64,000 nucleotides of DNA from JAHEEL01 sp963785245 (GCA_963785245.1 CAWAUO010000006.1:372001-436000); one strand, 5' to 3'. Shown: positions 1 through 8,495, counted from the first letter of the stretch. Notes: a model not told the origin generated them from the letters alone. Made by a program: numbers and translations.

Positions 1-860
1 ACGGCGGATATGAGCACGTAGACCGGCAGGCGCGCTCCGCAACTCATGAACGGCACGAGCAGGCTGGTCAGGATCCGATCGCGCTCATCTTCGAGCGTTC
101 GGGTCGCGTACACCGCCGGCACGGTGCATCCGAAGCCGACGAGCATCGGCAGAAACGCCTTGCCCTGAAGCCCGACGCCGCGCATCACCCGGTCCATGAC
201 GAACGCTGCCCTGGCCATATACCCCGTGTCTTCGAGGAAGGCGAGGGCCAAGTACAAAGCTAGGAGGATCGGGACAAACACCAATACGGCTCCGACGCCG
301 GCGATGACGCCATCGATCAACAGGCTCTCAACCCATGTCCCGTCGAGGCCAATCAGGGAGACGAAGCTCTCGACGAAGTGCGCGATCGGTCCTGACACGG
401 CGCTGTCGATCCAGTCGAGGAATGCCCCGGCGATATCCGTCGTGATCTTGAACACGGCCCACATCAGAGCGAGGAAGATCGGGATCCCGAGGTAGCGGTT
501 CGTCAGGACCGCGTCGATTCGATCGGTCCGGTCGCGGCTCTTGCCGGTCTGCCCGACGATGGCGGCACGCGGAATCGTGTTCGCTGTCTGGAACCGCGCT
601 GCGGCGATGGCAGTGTCCGCCTGTTCCCCGAGCGCGCCACGAAGCTCTTCAGCGAGTCGGTCTCGGGTCGCGACCAGGCGATCTCCGCCGTCAAGCGCCG
701 TCAACGGTTCTACCAGTCCGGGATCCTCGTCGAGAAGGGCCGTAGCAAGCCAGCGCGACGCGTAGCGCTCGGACACGTCCGGGGTCTCTTCGATCTCGCC
801 AACCAAGAGGGCGATCGCGGTCTCGACGTCGGATCCGTAGTCGACAACAAGCCTGCTCAT
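1..860 (-). CDS. feoB: FeoB membrane permease half (split FeoB), truncated by window edge
   Basis: Permease part of the ferrous iron transporter FeoB, encoded separately from its GTPase. About 286 codons are visible before the left edge; the C-terminus is missing. It begins with the soluble helical region that follows the G domain in ordinary FeoB (residues ~1-95). Membrane segments follow: LGIPIFLALMWAVFKIT, then GAVLVFVPILLALYLALAFL. The FeoB signatures EDTGYMARAAFVMDR and GFGCTVPAVYATRTLEDERD, with the conserved Cys, come next. Its ATG (858-860) overlaps the TGA of the upstream GTPase gene (857-859) as ATGA, so the two are probably translationally coupled. The family assignment is firm; the split is the unusual feature. 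Confidence 0.9.
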   Translation of the reverse strand, partial: MSRLVVDYGSDVETAIALLVGEIEETPDVSERYASRWLATALLDEDPGLVEPLTALDGGDRLVATRDRLAEELRGALGEQADTAIAAARFQTANTIPRAAIVGQTGKSRDRTDRIDAVLTNRYLGIPIFLALMWAVFKITTDIAGAFLDWIDSAVSGPIAHFVESFVSLIGLDGTWVESLLIDGVIAGVGAVLVFVPILLALYLALAFLEDTGYMARAAFVMDRVMRGVGLQGKAFLPMLVGFGCTVPAVYATRTLEDERDRILTSLLVPFMSCGARLPVYVLISA

Positions 861-1381
861 CGAGACTGCTCTCTGGCGCAATGCGCTGCGATCGCTTCGC
901 GGAGAGGGCCGAGACCCTTCCCCGATCGGGCGACCGTCGCAACCGTCGGTGCCCCGAGTCGCTCTGCCAACACGTCGGCGTCGATCTCAAGACCGCGAGA
1001 CTGCGCAACGTCGCTCATGTTCAAGGCGATCACGGTTGGGACCCCGACTTCGAGAACCTGGATCGCCAAGTAGAGATTCCGTTCGAGGTTGGACGCGTCG
1101 ACGACAACGACAGCACCGTCTGGCGTGCCTCCAACGAGAAAGTCCCGAGCGATCATCTCCTCGGGTGACGAGGCATTGAGGCTGTACGTGCCGGGGAGGT
1201 CGACCAAGAGGAATTCCTCACCGCCCTGGATGAACCGGCCGTCGACCCGCTCAACGGTCTTTCCCGGCCAGTTCCCAACGTGCTGCTTTGCGCCCGTGAG
1301 CATATTGAAGATCGACGACTTGCCCGTGTTCGGGTTGCCCGCGAGGGCGATGACACGAGAGCGAACCGCCGCATCTCTCAC
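857..1381 (-). CDS. feoB: FeoB GTPase domain protein (split FeoB)
   Basis: A 174-residue stand-alone G domain of FeoB. G1 is GNPNTGKSS near residue 16, the switch region has VGNWPGKTVE, G3 is DLPGTYS, G4 is NMSD, and the G5-like stretch is VARSGKG. The protein stops directly after the G domain, where normal FeoB continues into the helical and membrane domains; those are encoded by the next gene. The GTG start (1379-1381) overlaps the feoA stop by four bases (GTGA). It should bind and hydrolyse GTP and gate the membrane subunit at the cytoplasmic face. The ferrous iron role follows from the family and the feoA/dtxR neighbours. Confidence 0.92.
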   Translation of the reverse strand: MRDAAVRSRVIALAGNPNTGKSSIFNMLTGAKQHVGNWPGKTVERVDGRFIQGGEEFLLVDLPGTYSLNASSPEEMIARDFLVGGTPDGAVVVVDASNLERNLYLAIQVLEVGVPTVIALNMSDVAQSRGLEIDADVLAERLGAPTVATVARSGKGLGPLREAIAAHCAREQSR

Positions 1382-1617
1382 TGGTCCTCCATTCGGACCA
1401 AGATCGCGTCGGCGTCTGCGCGCCGGATCGAGATGCGCGAACCCATTACGGCGAACTCAACCGGATCGCCGAGTGGTGCGACCCGGACCGCCCGAACCGT
1501 CGCCCCGGGGATCAGGCCCATCTCGACGTAGCGGCGACTTCCGTTGCGCGAGGGGAACCGCACGACGGTGGCCGACCGGCCCATGGGGAGTTCACCGAGC
1601 GGAATGGCCCGCTGCAT
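1378..1617 (-). CDS. feoA: FeoA family ferrous iron transport protein
   Basis: Small 79-residue protein with the FeoA SH3-like fold signature: an N-terminal PLGELPMGRSATVVRF stretch, the RRYVEMGLIPGATV turn, and the closing VEFAVMGSRISIRRADADAI. FeoA is a cytosolic accessory of FeoB. The ATG at 1615-1617 overlaps the TGA of the upstream dtxR-type gene (1617-1619) by one base, and its stop overlaps the GTG of the FeoB GTPase gene. The four genes are therefore one tightly packed operon. Confidence 0.92.
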   Translation of the reverse strand: MQRAIPLGELPMGRSATVVRFPSRNGSRRYVEMGLIPGATVRAVRVAPLGDPVEFAVMGSRISIRRADADAILVRMEDQ

Positions 1618-2288
1618 CAGGACCCCCCAACCACGATGCCGACGACCAGATCGACCGAGAGGTGGGCGGTGGTTCCTGCGACCGCGATCAGCCGATCGCC
1701 GCTGCCCCCGACCGCGAGGACCTCGACCTCGGCGCCGGGGACGAGACCATGCGCGTTGGTGAAGCCCCTGAGGTCGTGCGGGAGTTCGACGGCGATGACC
1801 GAACGGCGCTCGCCCGCCGATACGGAATCGAGTCGCGTGGCTGTCAGCTCCGGAAAGTCGCCGCTGGAATCGGGGATGGAGTGTCCCCTCGGCCCGGCAG
1901 CCGGATCCCCGAGGTATCCCGAAAGCAGATCCGCGACATCGTCCGGGGTGACGTGCTCGAAGTCGCATGCGACCTCGTCGGCGCGATCCGGCGTGAGGCC
2001 GAGCTGCTCCGCGAGGAAGACACCCCAGAGACGGCGCCGACGAAGAATGGACGAGGCGACGGTGCGACCTGACATGGTCAGAGTCACGCCCTGGTACGGC
2101 TCATACTCCAGGTAGCCCCGACTGGCGAGCTTCCGGATCATCTGATTGGCGGACACGCCCGACACCGCCAATTCCCGTGCCGCGTATGAGACCGGGACCG
2201 GCTCGACCTGCCCATCTTCGACCGCACGAGCGATCGTGATGAGATACATCTCCTCGGCTTCGGAGGTGTGTTCTGCTTGTTGAACCAT
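1617..2288 (-). CDS. DtxR/MntR-family metal-dependent transcriptional regulator
   Basis: A 223-residue metal-responsive repressor. The N-terminal winged helix covers residues ~10-75 (VSGVSANQMIRKLASRGYLEY is the recognition region), the metal-binding dimerisation domain ~76-150 contains DEVACDFEHV with the Cys, Glu and His of the DtxR primary site, and a C-terminal FeoA/SH3-like domain occupies ~160-223. The His expected in the RRHRL stretch of DtxR appears as Arg (RRRRL) and the His four residues before the Cys as Asp, so the ancillary metal site may be altered. It is the first gene of the feo operon and probably represses it when iron or manganese is plentiful. Metal specificity cannot be read from sequence. 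Confidence 0.88.
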   Translation of the reverse strand: MVQQAEHTSEAEEMYLITIARAVEDGQVEPVPVSYAARELAVSGVSANQMIRKLASRGYLEYEPYQGVTLTMSGRTVASSILRRRRLWGVFLAEQLGLTPDRADEVACDFEHVTPDDVADLLSGYLGDPAAGPRGHSIPDSSGDFPELTATRLDSVSAGERRSVIAVELPHDLRGFTNAHGLVPGAEVEVLAVGGSGDRLIAVAGTTAHLSVDLVVGIVVGGS

Positions 2289-2312
2289 GCCTATGGAATC
2301 CTGTCAGAAATG

Positions 2313-2327
2313 TTTAGGCACACCTCA
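2313..2327 (-). promoter_or_regulatory. Candidate DtxR-type operator upstream of the feo operon
   Basis: TTTAGGCACACCTCA is an imperfect inverted repeat (TAGG/CCTc) resembling half-sites of IdeR/DtxR and MntR boxes. It lies 25-40 bases before the regulator ATG. A weak -10-like TAGTAT overlaps its edge (minus strand, 2327-2332). The placement fits autoregulation of the iron operon. The match to either consensus is partial. Confidence 0.4.
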
Positions 2328-2436
2328 TACTACTTCGTTCGACGGTGCAACGATCCGCGGCGACCGCACCGGGATTGCCGGCGGCGACCGGTAGCATCCC
2401 GGCCGCAGGGATTCACCAGATTCAGGGAGTCACCAC

Positions 2437-2790
2437 ATGCGCCAGTTCCTCCGCTCGAAGATCCATCGAGCCACCATCACCCGGACCGATCTCCACTACG
2501 AAGGTTCGCTGACGCTCGACCGGCACCTCATGGATGCAGCATCCATCGCCGAGTATGAAGTGATCCACGTGGTCAACGTCAACAACGGCGAGCGGCTGAC
2601 GACCTATGCGATCGAAGGCGAGCGGGGTTCGGGCGTCGTCGGCCTCAACGGTGCCGCCGCCCGCCTCGGCATGCCGGGAGACCTCGTGATCATCATGACA
2701 TTCCTCCTTGCCGATGTGAACGACGACGCGACAGCCCCACCACCGATCGTCGTTCCCGTCGACAAAGAGAATCGGCCGATCTCGCCCTGA
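2437..2790 (+). CDS. panD: Aspartate 1-decarboxylase proenzyme PanD
   Basis: Pyruvoyl-dependent enzyme converting L-aspartate to beta-alanine for pantothenate and CoA synthesis. All landmarks are present in 117 residues: KSKIHR-type start (RSKIHRATITRTDLHYEGS) with Lys8, the self-cleavage site Gly23-Ser24 that yields the pyruvoyl group, Tyr in the VVNVNNGERLTTYAIEG stretch, and GSGVVGLNGAAARL. Length is normal for the family. A Shine-Dalgarno AGGGAG sits about 8 bases before ATG. It stands alone; no panB or panC is visible nearby. Confidence 0.97.
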   Translation: MRQFLRSKIHRATITRTDLHYEGSLTLDRHLMDAASIAEYEVIHVVNVNNGERLTTYAIEGERGSGVVGLNGAAARLGMPGDLVIIMTFLLADVNDDATAPPPIVVPVDKENRPISP

Positions 2791-2802
2791 ACATCGCCGA
2801 TC

Positions 2803-3792
2803 TCACGGACCTGCCAGCGGAATCGGCTCACCGACCGGGTGAATCCACTCGACCGACCACGATACGCCGATCGCCGTTGGCTGGTTGCCACCGCCGATCG
2901 GCTCACCGACGCGGGTCAGCCTGATTGATCCGCCGCGAGCGAATGGCGGGGCGGTTCGCTGATGGCCGACGCCGTATTGGATCGGTGCCCGATCGTACGG
3001 CACCAGCCTCGTCGGATTGTCCCCCTCGGCCGAGGGATCATCGGTTCCTACGAAGGTCACCTCAACCGCGACTCTGGCGGTGGTCGCCGTGTCACCAGTG
3101 AGGGCCCACTCGGCGTATCCCCACTCCTCCGCTGCCGTGAGGTCGCCAATCTGCACCTCGAACCCTTGCCCGAGTTCGATGGTCCCCATGCCAGGGATCA
3201 CCGTCGGCAGCCCGGCAATCTCGAAGAGGGCTTCGCCCTCCGTCCGATCGGCCGATCCGGATCCGCACCCGTTGCAGCCGTCTCTCGTTTCGACCGCGGT
3301 CCCTCGCCAGACCGCCAATGGTGCATCTGACGCCCGTTCGTCAACCGGGAAGTCGAGGAGACGCATGCCGGGGGCAATCGGATCGACGATCTCCAGGGCG
3401 GTCTCGATAGCATCGTCTCCGTCGACGATTGCCCACCGACCCGCGCCGAAGGCGGGCGTGGCCCCGGGGTCGGCACTGCTGAGCGCGGCTTCGCCGACGA
3501 TCACGTACGCATGTCCGTCGACACCGAACGACCCAATCACTCCGAGCGAGGTGTCCCCCACAGGGACATAGCCGTCGGGAGCAACCGGCAGCACCGTCGT
3601 GGAGGTGCCTGAGACGCCCACAGCCTCAGGCTGTCCGGAGCCTCCGGCATGCCCCACGACGGCTCCCACCGAGAGACCGACAACAGCTGCGATCAGGACC
3701 ACGACCCACGTGCTGATCGGACGCCTCGTCTCCTCCTCCTTGTCGGGATCGAGGGGCGATCGCACGAGTTCGTCCCACCGGGGCTCACCCAT
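2803..3792 (-). CDS. Membrane-anchored extracytoplasmic protein, function unknown
   Basis: A 329-residue protein with a short basic/acidic cytoplasmic tail (~1-27), one membrane anchor (~28-50, WVVVLIAAVVGLSVGAVVGH), then a large predicted beta-rich outside domain. A Cys pair, DGCNGCGSG, sits near residue 172. It is the second gene of a pair: its ATG overlaps the upstream gene's stop by eight bases (3785-3792), so the two are probably co-translated. I do not recognise the family. The topology and pairing suggest two subunits of one envelope structure, which is inference. Confidence 0.6.
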   Translation of the reverse strand: MGEPRWDELVRSPLDPDKEEETRRPISTWVVVLIAAVVGLSVGAVVGHAGGSGQPEAVGVSGTSTTVLPVAPDGYVPVGDTSLGVIGSFGVDGHAYVIVGEAALSSADPGATPAFGAGRWAIVDGDDAIETALEIVDPIAPGMRLLDFPVDERASDAPLAVWRGTAVETRDGCNGCGSGSADRTEGEALFEIAGLPTVIPGMGTIELGQGFEVQIGDLTAAEEWGYAEWALTGDTATTARVAVEVTFVGTDDPSAEGDNPTRLVPYDRAPIQYGVGHQRTAPPFARGGSIRLTRVGEPIGGGNQPTAIGVSWSVEWIHPVGEPIPLAGP

Positions 3793-4618
3793 CGGTCACC
3801 CCGATCGGGATCGAGCCACCCTCGCCCATGTCGAACCAGAGAGCGCCACGCACCACGAGTCGAATCGGATCGGGCGCCATCCCGCCGTCGAACGTCAGAT
3901 TCCAGCGCGGGCGCCCCTCGGCCTCGCGCACCGACGCGATCCACCCAGGACCGCCGCCTTCGATCTCGAGTGAGGCGCTGTCGCTCAGATTCTCAGCGAG
4001 GAGCTCGACCTGGACGATCGTGGTGGTTTCCTGCTCGGTCACACGCAGAATGCGAACGGCGACGCCGGGGGCAACCTCAACGGCAGCCCCATCGTCCGTC
4101 GCCTCGAACTCCCGGTCGAACGGCACGCGTACGCGGAATCCGTCAAGTCGGACAGCGTTCACGTCGGCTGGCGCCAGGTCTTCCGGGACGACGAATCGAG
4201 CGACGCTGGCATCCGGATTGGCGGTCGTCCCCGCGTAGTCGCCGTTCGTGGTCTCCAGTGTCCACCGGTCCGGGAAGACGACCCTGGTCTCGGCAGCATC
4301 CGTCTCAACGAGACCCTGAAACGGCACAAACCGCGCGACCGGCTCGGCATCGGCAAGAGGCGCCAGCCCAACAAGGTCATACGCGAGCGTGGCCTCACCA
4401 CCATCGACAGCGAGGCGTCCCGGAACCAGGACCGCTTGGCCCAGGACCAGTTCATCGTCCGCAACGAAACGTGCAACCGGCGCGGTCGTCGTTGCGGTCT
4501 CCGGCGGCGCGTCCGCAAGGGTCGAGGTGGCAGCCCGCACGCCGACGAATGCGGTGATCCCGCTCACCACAAGAACGACAGCGGAGGCTGCAACGGCACC
4601 TGGTGTGGTCCTCGGCAC
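3785..4618 (-). CDS. Exported or membrane-anchored protein, function unknown
   Basis: A 277-residue protein with an N-terminal hydrophobic segment (~8-30, VAASAVVLVVSGITAFVGV) acting as signal or anchor, followed by a low-complexity Thr/Ala linker and an outside domain rich in beta-type sequence. No lipobox and no catalytic motif were seen. It overlaps the next gene (2803-3792) by eight bases and shares its general design of anchor plus extracytoplasmic domain. I do not recognise either protein. Confidence 0.6.
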   Translation of the reverse strand: MPRTTPGAVAASAVVLVVSGITAFVGVRAATSTLADAPPETATTTAPVARFVADDELVLGQAVLVPGRLAVDGGEATLAYDLVGLAPLADAEPVARFVPFQGLVETDAAETRVVFPDRWTLETTNGDYAGTTANPDASVARFVVPEDLAPADVNAVRLDGFRVRVPFDREFEATDDGAAVEVAPGVAVRILRVTEQETTTIVQVELLAENLSDSASLEIEGGGPGWIASVREAEGRPRWNLTFDGGMAPDPIRLVVRGALWFDMGEGGSIPIGVTDG

Positions 4619-4712
4619 GCCCCGATCCTATCGGCGCGACCGTCGTCGCCAACTCGCCACTGAACGCGAAGAACCACTCCGAAGCGGAGCGCACAGGCAT
4701 AGGGTCTGGCCC

Positions 4713-5171
4713 ATGCGGAGCCTCATTGGAACCTGGGAACTCATCGAATGGACGTTCACCGTCGACGACTCGCGGCCAACACGACCGTGGGGCGGCGATC
4801 CGGCCGGCCTCCTCACCTACACCGACGACGGACGCATGTCCGCCTCGCTGATGAGCCTCGGTCGGCCACCTGCACCCACTCGCACGCTCAGTGCCGCGCC
4901 GATTGACATTCGTGCGGCCGCCGCTGCCGGATACCTCAGCTACACCGGGGCCTACTCGATGGACGGGGACGACGTTCTCCACCACATCGAGTTGAGCCTG
5001 ATGCCGAACTGGGTCGGCCAGACCGAACGCCGACACATCGAGTGGGTTCCATCCGACCGCGGGTTCGACCTCGTGCTATCGACACCTCCGACGAGAACGG
5101 ATGGCGGGCGAACGGCGGTGAACCGTCTCAGGTGGGGACGCCTGACCACGAGTTCGCCGCCGACAACGTAG
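4713..5171 (+). CDS. Lipocalin-like domain protein
   Basis: A 152-residue soluble protein starting LIGTWELIEWTFTVDD and continuing GLLTYTDDGRMSASLM and YLSYTGAYSMDGDDVLHHIE. This pattern of WxL start, GxLxYTxDGxM and Y.G.Y is typical of the lipocalin-like family (PF13924) of small beta-barrels with no defined enzyme activity. The ATG at 4713 was chosen because the homologous region starts there; the frame is open further upstream but that stretch overlaps the divergent gene. Ligand unknown. Confidence 0.75.
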   Translation: MRSLIGTWELIEWTFTVDDSRPTRPWGGDPAGLLTYTDDGRMSASLMSLGRPPAPTRTLSAAPIDIRAAAAAGYLSYTGAYSMDGDDVLHHIELSLMPNWVGQTERRHIEWVPSDRGFDLVLSTPPTRTDGGRTAVNRLRWGRLTTSSPPTT

Positions 5172-5234
5172 GTCACAGCGCGGTCGCCACTCTCCCATTA
5201 GCCTGACGAGGGTACTGCCTGCGTTCGGGGATCC

Positions 5235-6461
5235 ATGGCGAAGGCAACCGAGACATCGCGGGTCACGCGACCGAGCGTGGGCCAGCACACGGCACAACCG
5301 TGGAAGTATGCCGTCCTACTCATTGCGCTCGGTGTGGCAGCCCTCGCCGCGTTCTACGGCATCGGCGGTTGGTACTTCTCGAACGAGATCTACGAGGCTG
5401 CCTTCCAGGTGAACCCACCGGGAGATGACTCATTTGACATCACCTTCGACCGCGGCGAGGCCGAGTCTGTCGTGCTCAGAGGAGACGACGGTTCCGCCAA
5501 CCTCTTCGAAAACGGCCGCTTCGGCCTGGCCTGGGAGTCGGGAACTAGCCTCGTCGATGGAATCCTGAGGACCGAGACGGCGGGCGGACGCTCAATCGTC
5601 TACCGTCAGCGCGTCGCCGGCGAGGAGATTCCGGCCCCCGGCTCGGCTGTGCTCCTCGACCCGTTCATCTGGCCGGGCGATCCGAAGACGGCACTCGACA
5701 TGTCTTTCGAGGAAGTCTCATTCCCGATCGAAGGAGGTCGAGCCGGAGCGTGGTATGTCGAAGGGACGACCAACACCTGGGCGATCTTCGTCCACGGGAA
5801 GGGCGCTCCGCGCAACGAGGCACTCCGGCTCCTGCCGCTTGCAGTTGAGCGCGGCTACCACGGGATGGTGATCGACTACCGCAACGACCCGGGAGCACCG
5901 GCCGATCCGAGTGGAATCTACCAATATGGCTTAACAGAGTGGCAGGACGTGGCAGCGGCAGGTCGCTATGCACTGTCAAACGGAGCGGACGCCCTCGTGT
6001 TCATTGGCTACTCGATGGGTGGTGCGAACGTGATGTCATACGCTCTTCAGTCACCGCTGCGGAACCATACGATCGCAATCATCCTCGACAGTCCGGTGCT
6101 CGATCTCGAATCTGCGGTCGATCATGCAGCGGCACAACGGACGCTCCCTCTCCTACCGACAGCCGTGCCTCCTGGCCTCGTTGATGTCGCGAAGTCGATC
6201 ACGAGCTGGCGATTCGACGTGGATTGGGACGCGACCGATTACGTATCGCGCTGGAGGGATCTGCACACTCCGACCCTCATCCTGCAGGGCACCGACGACA
6301 CCACCGTTCAGATTGAGCCCGCGGAGGACCTCGCTCGCATCCGCTCGGATATTGTGTCCCTGATCGAACTCCCCGGAGTCGGGCACGCGGTGGGTTGGAA
6401 CGCGGACCCAAGCGGCTATGAGGCGTCCGTCAACGCGTTCCTGGACGGCGCGGGAGCGTAG
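5235..6461 (+). CDS. Alpha/beta hydrolase with N-terminal membrane anchor
   Basis: A 408-residue serine hydrolase. A transmembrane anchor lies at ~25-47 (YAVLLIALGVAALAAFYGIG). A non-conserved region (~50-170) is followed by the hydrolase core: IFVHGKGAPR (oxyanion region), nucleophile elbow GYSMGGANV (Ser near 257), acid in LILQGTDDTTV, and His in GVGHAVGWN. The anchor probably places the catalytic domain outside the membrane. The substrate cannot be inferred. It converges on the glycerate kinase gene, with a hairpin between them. Confidence 0.85.
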   Translation: MAKATETSRVTRPSVGQHTAQPWKYAVLLIALGVAALAAFYGIGGWYFSNEIYEAAFQVNPPGDDSFDITFDRGEAESVVLRGDDGSANLFENGRFGLAWESGTSLVDGILRTETAGGRSIVYRQRVAGEEIPAPGSAVLLDPFIWPGDPKTALDMSFEEVSFPIEGGRAGAWYVEGTTNTWAIFVHGKGAPRNEALRLLPLAVERGYHGMVIDYRNDPGAPADPSGIYQYGLTEWQDVAAAGRYALSNGADALVFIGYSMGGANVMSYALQSPLRNHTIAIILDSPVLDLESAVDHAAAQRTLPLLPTAVPPGLVDVAKSITSWRFDVDWDATDYVSRWRDLHTPTLILQGTDDTTVQIEPAEDLARIRSDIVSLIELPGVGHAVGWNADPSGYEASVNAFLDGAGA

Positions 6462-6480
6462 AACCCGCTCAACTCGTCCG

Positions 6481-6509
6481 CCCGCAGCCACAGCAAGCCT
6501 GGTTGCGGG
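6481..6509. terminator. Hairpin between convergent genes, likely bidirectional terminator
   Basis: CCCGCAGCCA and TGGTTGCGGG form a 10-bp stem with one G-T wobble around a 9-base loop. It lies between the stop of the hydrolase (6461) and the stop of the opposing glycerate kinase (6535). No clear T-run follows on either strand. Confidence 0.5.
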
Positions 6510-6534
6510 GCGCGACCGTGCGCTGGGCGCGGAC

Positions 6535-7783
6535 CTATTCGCCGCGGTGCCGTCCACGGCGCAGAAGCCATAGGTCCGCGACGTTGGTTCCCGTTGGTCC
6601 GATCTTGATGAGGTCTCCCGCGGCTTCAAGGAACGGATAGGTGTCGTTGTCCGACAGGGCCGCAAACGGATCGAAATTGGCAGCAAGCCCGCGATCGATC
6701 GTTCCGCCATCCACGAGTCCGCCGGCTGCGTCGGTCGGCCCGTCGATGCCATCGGTGCCACCGGCCAGGAACGTCACATCCCGCCCGTCGATTTCCAGCG
6801 CCGCGGCAACCGCCGCTTCCTGGTTGCGGCCGCCTCGTCCGGTACCTCTCACCGTCACGGTGGTCTCACCAGCGAAGATCAGGACTTCGCCATCCTCCGA
6901 AGTCGTGGCGACCGCAAGCACGGCTGCCTCACGAGCCTCGCCGCTGAAGCGGGTCGAGACGATCCGGGCTGGAACATCTCGTGCATGGAGAAACGCAGCA
7001 GCGGCCTCTGCTGCGACGGCACCGCTGCCGATCACCTCGATTTCATGCCGCAGGTGCGGTTGCTTCGGCGTCTCCTCGACGAGCCCGCGCCGGCCGCGTT
7101 CGAGGTGTCCGAGAACCGGCCGGGCGATAGTCTCGAAGACGGCGTGACGATCGACAACAGCCAGGGCGTCGGCATAGGTGGTGGGATCGGGGACCGTTGG
7201 GCCCGAGGCGATCACGTCCAGAGGATCACCGACGACATCTGAGAGCACGAGCGTTACCAGCCTGGCGCGGCTTGCCGCGGCAGCCAGACGGCCTCCCTTG
7301 ACGGCCGAGAGATGCTTGCGAACGGTGTTCATGCCGACGATGTCGGCGCCGCATTCGAGCAAAGCACGGTTGGTGTCACTCAAATCAGCGAGGGTCAACC
7401 CACGGGCAGGCGCAGCGAGCAGAGCCGAGGCACCGCCGGAGATGAGGCAGACGACCACATCGTCGGGCCCGGCCGACAGCGCAAGTTCAAGTGCTCGACG
7501 GGCACCCGCAGCACTCCCCTCGTCCGGCACGGGGTGTCCGGCGACAACCACCGGGAGAGGCCCCTCACCGAAGTGGGGAGCCACGATGACGCCGTCGGCA
7601 GGTTCGACAACGCGAGCAAGGCCGCGCGTCATCTCAATGGAGGCCTTGCCCGCGGCAATCACGATGATCCGGCGGGCAGGACTGAAATCGAGACGTTCGC
7701 GCTGCACGGATCGTTGCGGCTTCCGGATCAACCCCTGCGATGCCGGAACGGAAGGCGTCAAGGAGGAGGGTTCGCTCGTCCAT
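6535..7783 (-). CDS. gckA: Glycerate 2-kinase (MOFRL family), apparent frameshift near the N-terminus
   Basis: ATP-dependent D-glycerate kinase giving 2-phosphoglycerate. The DUF4147-type N-domain shows VIAAGKAS, GHPVPDEGS, CLISGGASALL and MNTVRKHLSAVKGG; the C-terminal MOFRL domain shows GETTVTVRGTGRGGRNQE, FLAGGTDGIDGPTDAAGG and NDTYPFL. The natural N-terminus begins at ATG 7781-7783 (MDERTLLLDAFRSGIAGVDP, as in the family) but is one frame off the rest; the frames meet at 7694-7708, and removing one base would restore a continuous protein. The main frame could instead start at TTG 7789-7791, giving a first ~30 residues unlike the family. This is a recent mutation or a sequence error; everything downstream is intact. 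Confidence 0.85.
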
Positions 7784-7841
7784 GCCGTCAAGGTAGCGGC
7801 ACCAACCGGTCTGAGTCGACCCGAGCGGACGCAGACGCGGA

Positions 7842-7876
7842 CGAACCCCGCAGCCGGGAGGATGCTACGGGGTTCG
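7842..7876 (-). terminator. Hairpin downstream of the exported-protein gene
   Basis: CGAACCCCG (7842-7850) pairs perfectly with CGGGGTTCG (7868-7876) over a 17-base loop. It lies just past the stop of the minus-strand gene ending at 7893 and before the glycerate kinase start, so it may end the upstream transcript. No T-tract. Confidence 0.4.
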
Positions 7877-7892
7877 CTCGGAGCCGGACCGG

Positions 7893-8438
7893 TCAGACGT
7901 CGGTGGAGGCACTCCGATCGCCGGCCCGGCGTTGACGGAACTGATCACCAATCTGCTTCAGTTCGTCTTCCGTCAACTGGCCATCTGTGAGGTACTCCGA
8001 CGCGGGACCGTCGGCATCCTTCAGCGGATGATCGTCCGGAAGCTCGGCCAGCTCATCGGCGTCGATCACGCCGTCTTCAAGGAGCCCGCCCACGCCGAAT
8101 CCGCGCTTGAAACCGCGCTCGAGTCGGCCAGGGTTCTCCTCACGCCAGGCCTCCATCTCGGCGCGCACCTCTTCGTGCTTGGCTTCGAGCGCCGCCTTGA
8201 CGGCGTCGGCCTCGCCCTGGTCGAGTATTCCGTCGGAAACCAGGTCGCCGAGGACCTCGTCGAGCATGTCACCTGGCCTTGCAAAATCCGGTCGCGCATC
8301 GGTCGTGGCATCGTCGGATGCGACCGCAGTGGGCACCGCGGTCTGGGCGAGCGCCGGGCTCTCGACAACGGTCGAGGCTGCGAACGCCCCCGCCACCAGA
8401 ACACCGGCGGCCGCAATGGAAACGAAGATCCTTTTCAT
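7893..8438 (-). CDS. Exported acidic helical protein, likely response-regulator target
   Basis: A 181-residue protein with a clear Sec signal peptide (MKRIFVSIAAAGVLVAGAFA, cleavage near PALAQ ~32). The mature part is acidic and helical (LDEVLGDLVSDGILDQGEAD, EEVRAEMEAWREENPGRLER) and ends in stretches such as EDGVIDADELAELPDDHPL, which look like EF-hand-style or short helix-turn repeats without a confident calcium loop. A strong Shine-Dalgarno, AAAGGAGATAG, precedes the ATG. The next genes upstream are the sensor kinase and response regulator, and three 11-bp direct repeats lie 58-90 bases before the start. Function unknown. Confidence 0.75.
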   Translation of the reverse strand: MKRIFVSIAAAGVLVAGAFAASTVVESPALAQTAVPTAVASDDATTDARPDFARPGDMLDEVLGDLVSDGILDQGEADAVKAALEAKHEEVRAEMEAWREENPGRLERGFKRGFGVGGLLEDGVIDADELAELPDDHPLKDADGPASEYLTDGQLTEDELKQIGDQFRQRRAGDRSASTDV

Positions 8439-8495
8439 ATCTATCTCCTTTCTTCGTCCATGAACACAGTGTCGGGTGGGCGGGTCAGGAGGGTG

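Noticed and set aside
1089..2072. 327-codon plus-strand frame opposite the feo operon
   Set aside because: Arg/Pro-rich shadow of the DtxR-type, FeoA and FeoB genes.
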